Assembly (NCBI GenBank): GCA_029204225.1 | Contig: CM055099.1 | Location: 61,659,753-61,723,752, forward strand | DNA length: 64,000 nt | From: Diphasiastrum complanatum | Taxonomy: Eukaryota; Streptophyta; Lycopodiopsida; Lycopodiales; Lycopodiaceae | Direction of reading: 5' to 3' | Shown: one piece after another, positions 55,546 to 64,000 of the stretch | Layout: every line of letters starts with the position of its first letter | Position numbering within the stretch: position 1 is the first letter of the stretch | Position numbers and translations under genes: made by a program | The notes under the pieces: generated by a model | What the model saw: only the letters and a program-made list of their open reading frames with translations | Database searches by the model: none | Told to the model about the DNA's origin: nothing

Positions 55546-56192
55546 TGTGAAAATTGTCAACATTTCCTTGTCTAGTTTTAGGCCAAAATTGCTAAAAATG
55601 GCACATAGTTTAGGATCTGACTTTTCACACGTGTGAAACAGGTCTAGATATTTTTAGTAAGTGTATTTTTTCAGTATGAAGAAGTGTCAAACTTCAAGAC
55701 CTTCGAAATGAGTCCATTTTCATGTATTTTGGACATATATGCCAATTTTACCTATATAGGGCATATTTTAGGTAAGGAGGGTCTAGAGAGAGGAGAGAGA
55801 GTCATCTCTCTCAGCTATATATAGCAGGTAGGCCGTGGAGAAACAGGTTGGAGCAGATCCATTGTATTCATTTGCTTAATGAGAGATTTTTCTATTGGGT
55901 TCTCCTTCCATTGTTGGCATTGTGTAGTGATTGAGTTCAAGCTTTGTGTGTATGATCTTAGGTGCTTTCCAAAAGTGGTAGGCTGATGTATTATGGACTG
56001 TATAATGCTATTTTGGGCCGCACTTGATGTTTATGGAAGTTTCCATTTGTGATAAATGTTTTTTGATCAAGTTCTTTGCATTCTAGGTAGCATAGAATGT
56101 GTTGCCAATTCCTAGCTTATGTAGTTTGGAGTGCAAGCATTCAAGCCAATGATCTTGGAGTTTAGATCCACTTAGGATCTGTATTTTTCACA
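55546..56192 (+). repeat. 5' LTR of element F (647 bp)
   Basis: TGTGAAAATTGTC...GTATTTTTCACA. A clear TATA box lies in CAGCTATATATAGCAGG (about 55813-55829), shortly after a GAGAGAGAGTCATCTCTCTC imperfect palindrome. Confidence 0.95.
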
Positions 56193-56205
56193 TGGTATCA
56201 GAGCT
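56193..56205 (+). promoter_or_regulatory. Primer-binding site of element F
   Basis: TGGTATCAGAGCT starts at the base after the LTR; initiator tRNA-Met type. Confidence 0.92.
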
Positions 56206-57366
56206 GGTTGGCTTCTATTCATAGTAAGTATTCCATTTTTGGTGATATTTGGATGTTTGATCAAGTTCTAGCATGATTTTGCATTGCTTTGTTGATCAAA
56301 TCTTACTAACCTTTGTTTTGTGAGTTGAACTTGTGGATCAAAAGCATATTTCAGGTCTATTGAAGATCAGAGGCTGAAAAGAAACTATTTTGGATCAGAT
56401 CATAACACCTAATCATTTGTTGATTGTGAGGCTTGTGCATATTCAATACTAACAATGTTCTTTTCAATCCTATTGTTGACAATCTCCATTCTTGGATGAA
56501 CACTCTCCTTAAGTGGATGAAACTTCTCCTTAAGTGGATGACAAATGCTCTTTTGAGTGAGTTGTAATTCTCCTAAAGGCTGAGCAAAGCTCCCATTTGG
56601 ATGAAAGATCCCCTTTTTTGGGTGAACATATTGTAAGCTCCATTGTGAAGAGCATATTGTAAAGATTGTCATCAATTTTGGCATAAATTTTGGTGTACTT
56701 TGTTGAGCATGTAAGTAACTCTCCTTATGTAATTTGATTGGAGCATTTGCTGGAAGGTGTTAACCATTATGCAAGTGTGTTTTCAGGTTCTTAACAGGTT
56801 GAGGAACATTCTCATGTGAAGTGATCTTAGATCTACATCTAAACACCAAATTTTGACAAGATAGTGAAGCTAGTCTTGTGATTCACTAAGTGTGCTCATT
56901 CATTCACCTCTAAATATTGTATTTATCACTTGCTGGAGTTTATAAACTTTTAGAAGTGTGGTTTACATGTGGTTTTACAGGTTGAATCAATATCTTAGTG
57001 TGGTGATCATATGTTGATCAAGTTTGTTCATTACTAGGTAATTTTGGCATCCTAGTTTTGGGTATTTTCTAAGAATGCAAGTAACTCTTCACACCATAAC
57101 TTGATTTGGTCACTTGCTGGAAAGTTTGAGAGCTTAAGCAAGAGTGTGTTCAGGTTGGTTTGAGTTTGTAATCCATTCTTAGTGTGTGCAAAGTGTTGCA
57201 TGTGTTTCAATCTTCCTTTCTATGCTTGAAAGCCAAATAGTTTCAAGATAGAGGTCATTTAGGGTTCTAAATCTTTTAAGATCTTCTCCTTCTTCATTTA
57301 TTGAGAGAAAGGAGAGTGCTAGGTGCATTAGAACAGAGCCTAAGGACACAAGAAGATTTTAGCATC
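56206..57366 (+). other. Long leader of element F with internal repeats
   Basis: 1.16 kb without a long plus-strand ORF. Three diverged repeats carry the words ACTTGCTGGA (or ATTTGCTGGA), AAGxGTG and CAGGTT: about 56745-56800, 56925-56985 and 57110-57160. A separate 21-bp tandem CTCCTTAAGTGGATGAAA lies at about 56509-56545. Such a long structured leader could hold a packaging or translation signal. Confidence 0.75.
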
Positions 57367-60300
57367 ATGACATCCAATGGTGGAATCATGTTGGAAGCTA
57401 AAGAGAGGTTAAACTCTACAAACTATTCAACTTGGAAAGTGAGGATGGAGTCTTTACTAGAGTTGAATGAGCTAATGGATATAGTTGTGGGAATTGAAGA
57501 AAGACCTCTAATTCTTCAAGAGCAACTAAATTTTGATAGAAGGGCTAAAAGAGCCTTACATATCATAAAGATGAATGTTACCAATGAACTTCTTAAAGAA
57601 GTTGGTAAATGTACTTCTTCAAGTGAAGCATGGAATGCTTTGAAGAAGATCTATGAGTCCAAATCCACATCTAGGGTTCTCACCCTAAGAAGGCAAATCT
57701 TCCAAAGTTGTCAAAGAGAGGGAGAGAGTGCACATTCATTTGTCTTGAAGGTTAAATCCTTGAATGATGATCTAGCATGCATAGATGAAAGCATAAAGGA
57801 TGGGGAACTAGTTCAAGTCATGTTGAATGGTTTGCTTGATGAACATTCTAACCTTGTACAATGCTTTGCTATACAAAAGTCCTTGCCAAGTGTCAATGAC
57901 TTGCAAGAGATCTTGGTGGCTGAAGAGCATAGGTTGCAAGCCAAAGGTGGTGGTGCATCAACACAAGGTGGAGATGAAGAAGCTCTTTTCACAAAGGGCA
58001 AGTTCAAAGGCAAGTGGTCCAAGCAAGGTAGTTTGGAGCATGGAAAGCATTCTTCTTCTTTGCAAAGTAGGAAGCAAGATAAGTCCAAGTTCAAATGTTT
58101 TTATTGTGGGATAAAAGGACATTTTGCAAATGAATGCCATAAGAAACAAAATGCTAGATCTAGGTTGAGATCTAATGTACTTCTTGGAGATGATAATTGT
58201 TGTGCTAACTTGGCAAGCTTTGGTGAATCTATGGTCAATTTTTTGGATCCATTGGATCTTGAAGATGCACTAGTGTTACCTACTAGTCATATGGAGTCAT
58301 GTGGAGCTAAATTAGCATCATGTTTGTACTCTTCTACTCATGGACTTCCAAGGCTTGGTGGTTCTTCAATGGTGCTAGATGGCAAGTGCAAAAATGGAAA
58401 AGGTAAGGAAGGAGCTAACTTCATCAATGGAGTTGATGAAGATTCTTCTTTGGAAGTGATTGTTGCTAATGACTTGTTTGTTCATATGGAAAAAGATGGA
58501 GATGCTAAGTGTCATTCTTTGCAAGAAGATGGTTGTTCTTCTAATTCTTTTCATATTGATGTATGTAATCATGTGGGAAAAGATGATGGTGCTTTGAGCA
58601 TGCTTGAAGGAAATGGTTCTTTTACATCTTTTTGTGATAAAGTCATTTGTGCAACAAGTGGTGTCACATTTCTTCATAAAAAGAGTAGATCAAAGGTTTC
58701 TATCATGAGACTTGGTGAGGGAGATCACAAGTCAAAAGGAAGAGAAGTATGTGAAGTGTTCAAAGTAGGATGTACTTTGAATGATGTTTTTATGAACGAT
58801 AGTGAGGAAGAATCATTATCATATGACTCATTACCTAAATCATTGAGTAGAAGTTCATGTTTGAAAAGAGAGAGTACTTCAATCACTCTTATGTTGAAGG
58901 TACTAAGGATTCTTTTCTTGGCTTCTAATATTCAAGAGTCTTCTACTTCTTATGGTGCAACTATCAAGAGGGAGGTTTCTAACTTTTGTGGTGCTAGCAT
59001 TAAGAGGGAGTCTTGTGAAGGAAAGGGCAATGGAAGAGTGGTTCTTGGGAAGATCCAAAGCATGGATCTAACATCTCTTCATCAACTCAAAGCATTCTAT
59101 GATTGTGGTGGATTGTTCATTCATGGTCAAGATGGCAAAAGGTTGGTTGAAGAAGACTACATGGAGCAACTCAAGTGGCAACTTCTTCAAGGCAAGGGAG
59201 ATATCATTGGTGAGCTTATTGAGGTTTGTTATGAACTCAAGAGGGCTGTTTTGATTAGGTTTGATACTCATCTTCACCTACTCTACTTCATGTTAAATGG
59301 AAATGTTGGAATCTATCTTTTGGTTTATGATGGTGGCATTGTTTTCACTAACTATAGTGAAGGGTCAAATTTGAGCATTGATGAGATCTTGTGGGATCTT
59401 AATCATGTGTTTGAGAGGGAGTATCTTCAGAGTTTCAGATCTGAAGATGTTCACATATGCAAGATCTTTGATGTCTTATTGGAAGATCAAGAGGTTGATC
59501 TTGGATTGCTTCATCAACACCAAGAGACAAGTGGCAATTCGAAGCTAGTGAAAAGCATCAAAGAAGAGACAAATGGTCAAGGCATTTTGGATCTGTTTTT
59601 ACAGGTTCTTGAAGGTTCAAGTAAGGTCTTTGGAGCTACAAGGAAGTGTCTTCTTACTCTACCTCACTTGCCTAATCTCATGTATGAACATTGTTATGTC
59701 AATGTGTTGAAATTGTCAAATTTCAATAAAACTAGTTCCATAGTTTTGCATCCTTTGGATCTTGGAGATGGAATAGTTATCATTGCTGGTTTGTATGATC
59801 AAGTACATGAATTCATTCAGATCTTGAAAGGTATTGAAGTGGTCAATATGTTTTCTTTTGAACAAAGTTCAAGATCTAGTATTCTAGTGTTGGCAAATTG
59901 GCAACTTGTTGACATTGTAGGATCAAGCGTTGTGTGCAAATCTTGTGGAGGTACTTCAAGTATTTCAAGTTCAGGTTTTGGTCATTCAAATGGAGTAGGG
60001 AACACATCTTTTTGGCATTCATTCACTCAAAGGCTTTCATGGATTGAAGATCTACAAAGGCAAGGTGGTGATGGAAGTTCATTCATGGAGATACATGTTG
60101 CATTCACTATATGTATAGTGAAATGTGGAGGAGGCATGCAAACACTTGTTGATCACTTTCATTTACAACTTGTTTGCTACTATTTTACAGAGAAACCAGA
60201 GATGGATACATGGAGGAATTCATTAATTGAGATTCTATGTTCTTTTACATGTACCATTTTTATGATTCTATGTAAAATTGATGTAAGAAATAGTGAAGCA

Positions 60301-60441
60301 TCCTATATGGACACTATTATCTATATCAATTATGTTGTGTCCTATTTTGTACATATTAGGATCCTTGAGAAGAGATCTATTCTGATGATGGAGATCATTC
60401 TTAAGTTGGAACAAAGTAGTGTTGTAAAACTAGCAAGTTAA
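57367..60441 (+). CDS. Element F ORF: copia-type Gag plus 767 residues of unknown function
   Basis: 1024 residues from ATG 57367 (MTSNGGIMLE). This ATG is chosen over the open frame upstream because it begins the Gag homology. Residues 1 to about 200 are UBN2-type Gag: RLNSTNYSTWKVRMESLLEL, SSEAWNALKKIYESKSTSRV, LKVKSLNDDLACIDESIKDG. A basic region leads to the knuckle CFYCGIKGHFANEC at 244-257. Residues 258-1024 contain no D-S/T-G protease, HHCC/DDE integrase, YVDD reverse transcriptase or RNase H block. They are serine-, glycine- and cysteine-containing with a repeated IKRE motif near 545-560, a hydrophobic patch near 637-660 and two membrane-like segments at about 954-970 and 982-1000. No stop or frameshift occurs. 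I do not recognise this part. Confidence 0.9.
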   Translation: MTSNGGIMLEAKERLNSTNYSTWKVRMESLLELNELMDIVVGIEERPLILQEQLNFDRRAKRALHIIKMNVTNELLKEVGKCTSSSEAWNALKKIYESKSTSRVLTLRRQIFQSCQREGESAHSFVLKVKSLNDDLACIDESIKDGELVQVMLNGLLDEHSNLVQCFAIQKSLPSVNDLQEILVAEEHRLQAKGGGASTQGGDEEALFTKGKFKGKWSKQGSLEHGKHSSSLQSRKQDKSKFKCFYCGIKGHFANECHKKQNARSRLRSNVLLGDDNCCANLASFGESMVNFLDPLDLEDALVLPTSHMESCGAKLASCLYSSTHGLPRLGGSSMVLDGKCKNGKGKEGANFINGVDEDSSLEVIVANDLFVHMEKDGDAKCHSLQEDGCSSNSFHIDVCNHVGKDDGALSMLEGNGSFTSFCDKVICATSGVTFLHKKSRSKVSIMRLGEGDHKSKGREVCEVFKVGCTLNDVFMNDSEEESLSYDSLPKSLSRSSCLKRESTSITLMLKVLRILFLASNIQESSTSYGATIKREVSNFCGASIKRESCEGKGNGRVVLGKIQSMDLTSLHQLKAFYDCGGLFIHGQDGKRLVEEDYMEQLKWQLLQGKGDIIGELIEVCYELKRAVLIRFDTHLHLLYFMLNGNVGIYLLVYDGGIVFTNYSEGSNLSIDEILWDLNHVFEREYLQSFRSEDVHICKIFDVLLEDQEVDLGLLHQHQETSGNSKLVKSIKEETNGQGILDLFLQVLEGSSKVFGATRKCLLTLPHLPNLMYEHCYVNVLKLSNFNKTSSIVLHPLDLGDGIVIIAGLYDQVHEFIQILKGIEVVNMFSFEQSSRSSILVLANWQLVDIVGSSVVCKSCGGTSSISSSGFGHSNGVGNTSFWHSFTQRLSWIEDLQRQGGDGSSFMEIHVAFTICIVKCGGGMQTLVDHFHLQLVCYYFTEKPEMDTWRNSLIEILCSFTCTIFMILCKIDVRNSEASYMDTIIYINYVVSYFVHIRILEKRSILMMEIILKLEQSSVVKLAS

Positions 60442-60442
60442 G

Positions 60443-60454
60443 TTGAAGAGGGAG
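60443..60454 (+). promoter_or_regulatory. Polypurine tract of element F
   Basis: TTGAAGAGGGAG immediately before TGTGAAAA of the 3' LTR, two bases after the stop codon. Confidence 0.9.
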
Positions 60455-61101
60455 TGTGAAAATTGTCAACATTTCCTTGTCTAGTTTTAGGCCAAAATTG
60501 CTAAAAATGGCACATAGTTTAGGATCTGACTTTTCACACGTGTGAAACAGGTCTAGATATTTTTAGTAAGTGTATTTTTTCAGTATGAAGAAGTGTCAAA
60601 CTTCAAGACCTTCGAAATGAGTCCATTTTCATGTATTTTGGACATATATGCCAATTTTACCTATATAGGGCATATTTTAGGTAAGGAGGGTCTAGAGAGA
60701 GGAGAGAGAGTCATCTCTCTCAGCTATATATAGCAGGTAGGCCGTGGAGAAACAGGTTGGAGCAGATCCATTGTATTCATTTGCTTAATGAGAGATTTTT
60801 CTATTGGGTTCTCCTTCCATTGTTGGCATTGTGTAGTGATTGAGTTCAAGCTTTGTGTGTATGATCTTAGGTGCTTTCCAAAAGTGGTAGGCTGATGTAT
60901 TATGGACTGTATAATGCTATTTTGGGCCGCACTTGATGTTTATGGAAGTTTCCATTTGTGATAAATGTTTTTTGATCAAGTTCTTTGCATTCTAGGTAGC
61001 ATAGAATGTGTTGCCAATTCCTAGCTTATGTAGTTTGGAGTGCAAGCATTCAAGCCAATGATCTTGGAGTTTAGATCCACTTAGGATCTGTATTTTTCAC
61101 A
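60455..61101 (+). repeat. 3' LTR of element F (647 bp)
   Basis: Same length as, and no difference seen from, the 5' LTR; followed by the TSD CGAAC. Confidence 0.95.
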
Positions 61102-61106
61102 CGAAC

Positions 61107-61509
61107 TAATCTCGTTTGCGAATCCTTTCGCTTCGTGATTCACTTCACTTCGCGATCACCTGGCTACAAGAATAAATCAATTACAGAGCTCACCTAGGTT
61201 TCATTTCGTTTCGTCATATTTTGTTTCATCTCGTCTCGTTACAGAGCCTACTTGATCCAACTCAAACAGAAATAATTCGAGTGTCGCAAAAAGTTTCGCG
61301 AATCGTTCGTGATTTAATTCTATCAGTTTGTCACCAGAGTTTTGGCTAGAATTTTGTATTTTGTGAGTGCATTTTTCTGCATATTTTTTGCATTTGTAGT
61401 ATAAGAGCCAACCTTGCCATAATCTGACATAGCCAAAGGGCAATCAAATCAAAGGGGCTAAACCATTCAAACAATCAACCATCAACAAGTGCACACGAAT
61501 TCAGAAGCA
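61107..61509. other. No gene seen; possible leader of copia-G
   Basis: It contains TTTCRT/TCGTT-rich low-complexity text (61200-61240). It leads to the copia gag start at 61510. Confidence 0.4.
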
Positions 61510-61985
61510 ATGGCTTCAATCGGTAGCATACAATCCAAGATTTGTACAGTTCTGGATTCTTCAAGATCTAACTTTCTAGCATGGAAAGTTAAGACATCGT
61601 TGAGACTAAAGGGTGAAGGTTTATTTCCCTAGGTGGATAGCACAGAGGGGATGCCTACAACATTAGGCAAAGAGCTACGCGAGTGGAGGGAGAAAAATGA
61701 CAAGGCAGTAGCCTTGCTATCATCATCCATCGAAGATAGTCTCACACTTGACCTAGCTACACTCTCCAAGGAAAAGGAGATGTGGGATACACTGCTCACG
61801 AGATTTCAAACGAAATCACGAAGTCAAATAATGATGCTGAAAGATCAGTTGACAAATCTACAATGGGATGGAAAAGACCTCACTTCTATTGTAAGGAAGA
61901 TATGCTCAGAGAAACTCGATCAAAACATTCACCAAACTTTCAGAATGAGAAATATATGGCACCAATATTCCATGACTTGGAATTG
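61510..61985 (+). pseudogene. copia-G gag fragment
   Basis: MASIGSIQSKICTVLDSSRS opens a copia-type Gag, then NFLAWKVKTSLRLKGEGLF, a TAG at about 61630, and SLTLDLATLSKEKEMWDTLL, FQTKSRSQIMMLKDQLTNLQ. The frame drops out at about 61900. One nonsense codon and the later break make it a pseudogene. Confidence 0.75.
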
Positions 61986-62480
61986 AGTGGCCAATACTCA
62001 TATCAATACTCTGGATTATTGTTCGATGCCTTATGGATCCATTAGTGAAGAGCTTCAAGTGGCTTTTGTTGGAGAACTTTGCTCCTATCATGCATTCTCT
62101 AGAACTCAAAAGCCAATACGTAATTTACATGCATACTCAAAATGTTTGAATGTGAATACTGATTGGAAACATTCTCTCAGTCAACCAACACTCTATAGGA
62201 AGCTGATTTTAAAATATGCCATCAATCTATATCAGTTTCTTTGGAGAGCTTTACATTGCTCAGTAGACTCAAATGTGATCAATCCTCTATTGGGTAATGT
62301 CAACAATAATTGTTCATCAGAGGTTATTTGGAACAATCGAAACATCAAATCCCTGGTTCAACTCTGGAGTGTATTTTCACTATTTGGGATTGTGCTTCAG
62401 TCATTTATATGGGCGATTACAAGTCTTATATTTCAAAATGAGAGTCAATTTTTTATGTTAATCAGGTCAATTACTCACAA
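61986..62480. other. Unassigned insertion-like segment
   Basis: It separates two pieces of copia-G gag. A 167-codon ORF (61987-62490) is open but shows no motif that I recognise. Confidence 0.35.
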
Positions 62481-62800
62481 TTATCTATGAATGAATTATT
62501 GACCAAATTTGAAGAAATATATTTTGGCCAACAGTATGCCCAGATATATGCTTCATCGTACGATTGAGTGTCAATATTCATGTCGGCTACTTCGTATGGA
62601 GCATTTATATACAAACAACAATTCATGACTACCATTGTTCATGAAAGAATTGTAATTTTCGTCATGAAATTGGTCACAAAACATGGATTGCCAGCCATGA
62701 CAGAAAAGTCGGATGCAAGACAAAAACAAAATTTCAAGGGAATTGGATAAGCATCCAATTTGATATGATGTCGAAGAAGCAGACAAAAGAGGATATTGCG
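62481..62800 (+). pseudogene. copia-G gag knuckle relic
   Basis: MNELLTKFEEIYF, a stop, then CNFRHEIGHKTW, a CCHC knuckle with the second cysteine changed to R, followed by a basic stretch. Confidence 0.55.
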
Positions 62801-63640
62801 ATGATACACTCTGTCCATTCCATATAGATTGGTCGCCAACAAGCAATATGGTACTTTATCAATCTCTCCTTTGACCATCATTTTGCCTTCATGGGAATAT
62901 GGGTTACAATTTGAAGCCAACAAATGGACTCCATTCAACATGTTAGGGCAATTTTTGGCAAGGGATTGGTCCCACCAAAAAGTCCTTGAAAAGTCAAGGG
63001 GCACCACTTCTGATGGTGGTTATGCCCTACATGAGTAATGGAGGTCTTGTCACATCCAATCCTGGGGGCTTTCTTTGTTACCCTGTGCTCTCGAGCCAAT
63101 GAGAATTTTCCAAACTCTCAGAAGTATGACTGTAAGGAGGGGGTGCTAGTACTTTTGATGCAATGATTCACTAGCTTTTTAGGGTCACGGTTCCATACAA
63201 ACTTTTGGTTGCTAAATCGCGATAGGATCTTGCTAACAGTATGTTTGACTTTTAAATGGCCTTTGGGAGATGTGACTTAGGGCATCCTCTGGCGGCTCTG
63301 AGTATTGCCTTCATTTCCAAGGTACTGTCCCTATAATGAGGGTGTTAGCGGATCGTGGCCATGGTGATCACAGACATCCTTAGTCCACTAAAATCCCATA
63401 ACCTACGTGTTCCCCTTATATCTTAAAATATTATCTTTATGTCTTTAGGATACCATCCTTTGAGTCCTAAGAACTTGTCCTTAACTCCTTAAGGATTGGT
63501 CCTTTAAGACTAGGATACTACCTTTAAGTTTTAGGACTATGCCTGTAGGCCACAGCGTGTAAGTACGTGTCTTTGAGGCCGTGGGACACTCAATGGGTGG
63601 GGCTAGGCTCTTGCCAGATCATATGGGGTGTAAGAGGCTG
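62801..63640. other. No gene recognised
   Basis: There are only weak protease-like words near 62840. Positions 63420-63560 have loosely periodic CTTTAAG/CTTAAGGA-type text. Confidence 0.4.
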
Positions 63641-63649
63641 ACACTTGCA

Positions 63650-64000
63650 ATTAACAATCATAGAGCATACAAAAAAAGACTTTGCAATATCAATGCTCGT
63701 CAAATGGATTTGAGGCATCCTCTTTTTAGTTATTTTTCCGTGCTGTATAGACTCTAATGATACTTGATTTTGATTGTCACAATAGATTGTTGTAGGAAGT
63801 GTTTGTGTAAGGTTGATGTCTGCAAGCAGTTGCTTGAGCCAAATCGCCTCTTTGGTTGCATTTGTGGTAGCTATGTATTCAGATTTCGTTGATGATAATG
63901 CAACTGAGGTCTGCTTCCGGCTGTTCCATGAGATTGGGCCTTGGTTGTATAAGAATGTAAATCCAGAAGTTGATTTTCTGGTGTCGACATCTCTTGCCCA
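63650..64000 (-). pseudogene. Ty1/copia RNase H fragment, runs off the window
   Basis: From the right edge on the minus strand: WARDVDTRKSTSGFTFLYNQ, ISWNSRKQTSVALSSTKSEYIA, TNATKEAIWLKQLLADI, TIYCDNQNQVSLES. These are the copia RNase H blocks in order, in one frame over about 100 codons. It lies on the opposite strand from copia-G, so it is another element. The upstream RT would lie beyond the window. Confidence 0.85.

Larger units (their letters stand above)
55546..61101 (+). mobile_element. Element F: young non-autonomous LTR retrotransposon with Gag fused to an unknown protein
   Basis: The two 647-bp LTRs appear identical on full reading. A perfect 5-bp TSD CGAAC, a tRNA-Met-type primer-binding site, a polypurine tract and one intact long ORF show a very recent insertion. 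The internal region is 4262 bp. The ORF has copia-type Gag and a zinc knuckle but none of the catalytic domains, so enzymes must come from another element. The general class (TR-GAG or LARD-like) is known; the 767-residue C-terminal region is what I cannot place. Confidence 0.93.

Noticed and set aside
56409-56684. Minus-strand ORF with repeated HPLKE motif in the element F leader
   Set aside because: It reads the 21-bp tandem on the antisense strand; it is opposite to the element's transcription and has no known relative.
61987-62490. 167-codon ORF between copia-G gag pieces as a gene
   Set aside because: Open by chance length for this composition, with no recognisable domain; left as unassigned.

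Overview
The window is nuclear DNA of a land plant and consists almost entirely of transposable elements in several layers. The evidence is nested Ty3/gypsy chromoviruses and Ty1/copia elements whose primer-binding sites all match initiator tRNA-Met (TGGTATCAGAGC), plus hAT-type elements, a TRIM and LINE debris. The only host-gene candidate is a pair of exons about 9.7 kb apart. The TE load, the long TE-filled intron and a LINE with a restriction-like endonuclease suggest a large genome such as a gymnosperm or fern; this is inference and I cannot name a species.

Left part (1-22.1 kb). A chromovirus leader fragment (1-329) abuts a decayed copia element on the minus strand (330-4219), followed by a second copia remnant on the plus strand (4220-5546, resuming at 18098). 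Inserted in that remnant's LTR is gypsy element A (5547-18092, TSD ACATG). Inside A's gag lies a young chromovirus, element B (7526-13839, TSD CTTCT, LTRs with one difference seen). Broken gypsy fragments in opposed orientations follow (19.2-22.1 kb).

Middle part (22.1-41.5 kb). A decayed copia element on the minus strand (22.1-26.9 kb) is split by a 1.88-kb hAT-type element (23661-25542, 8-bp TSD). Two putative exons (28481-28546 and 38266-38439) share phase 0 and would encode the C-terminus of a small membrane protein. The interval between them holds a plus-strand copia remnant and gypsy element D on the minus strand (30319-36900, TSD TATCT), which itself carries a hAT-type MITE (35814-36201). 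A decayed gypsy fragment (40.2-41.5 kb) follows.

Right part (41.5-64 kb). A tandem array of a miniature LTR retrotransposon (TRIM) carries a tRNA-like cloverleaf inside its LTRs (41501-42120, resuming 48726-48886). Gypsy element C (42121-48725), a second copy of the A family, is inserted in it. A and C have unusual LTR ends (AGTTA...TAACT instead of TG...CA), and C contains a solo LTR related to element F. Then come two inverted 3' ends of a LINE (48.9-52.0 kb) and 3.5 kb of AT-rich DNA with no gene seen.

Element F (55546-61101) is the most notable object. It has 647-bp LTRs in which I see no difference and a perfect TSD (CGAAC). Its single intact 1024-codon ORF has a copia-type Gag with a zinc knuckle, followed by about 767 residues that I do not recognise, with no protease, integrase, reverse transcriptase or RNase H. 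Copia debris on both strands closes the window.

There is no operon-like organisation. The relationships are those of insertion, decay and trans-mobilisation: F and the TRIM must depend on proteins of other elements, while B, A/C and D encode, or once encoded, their own.
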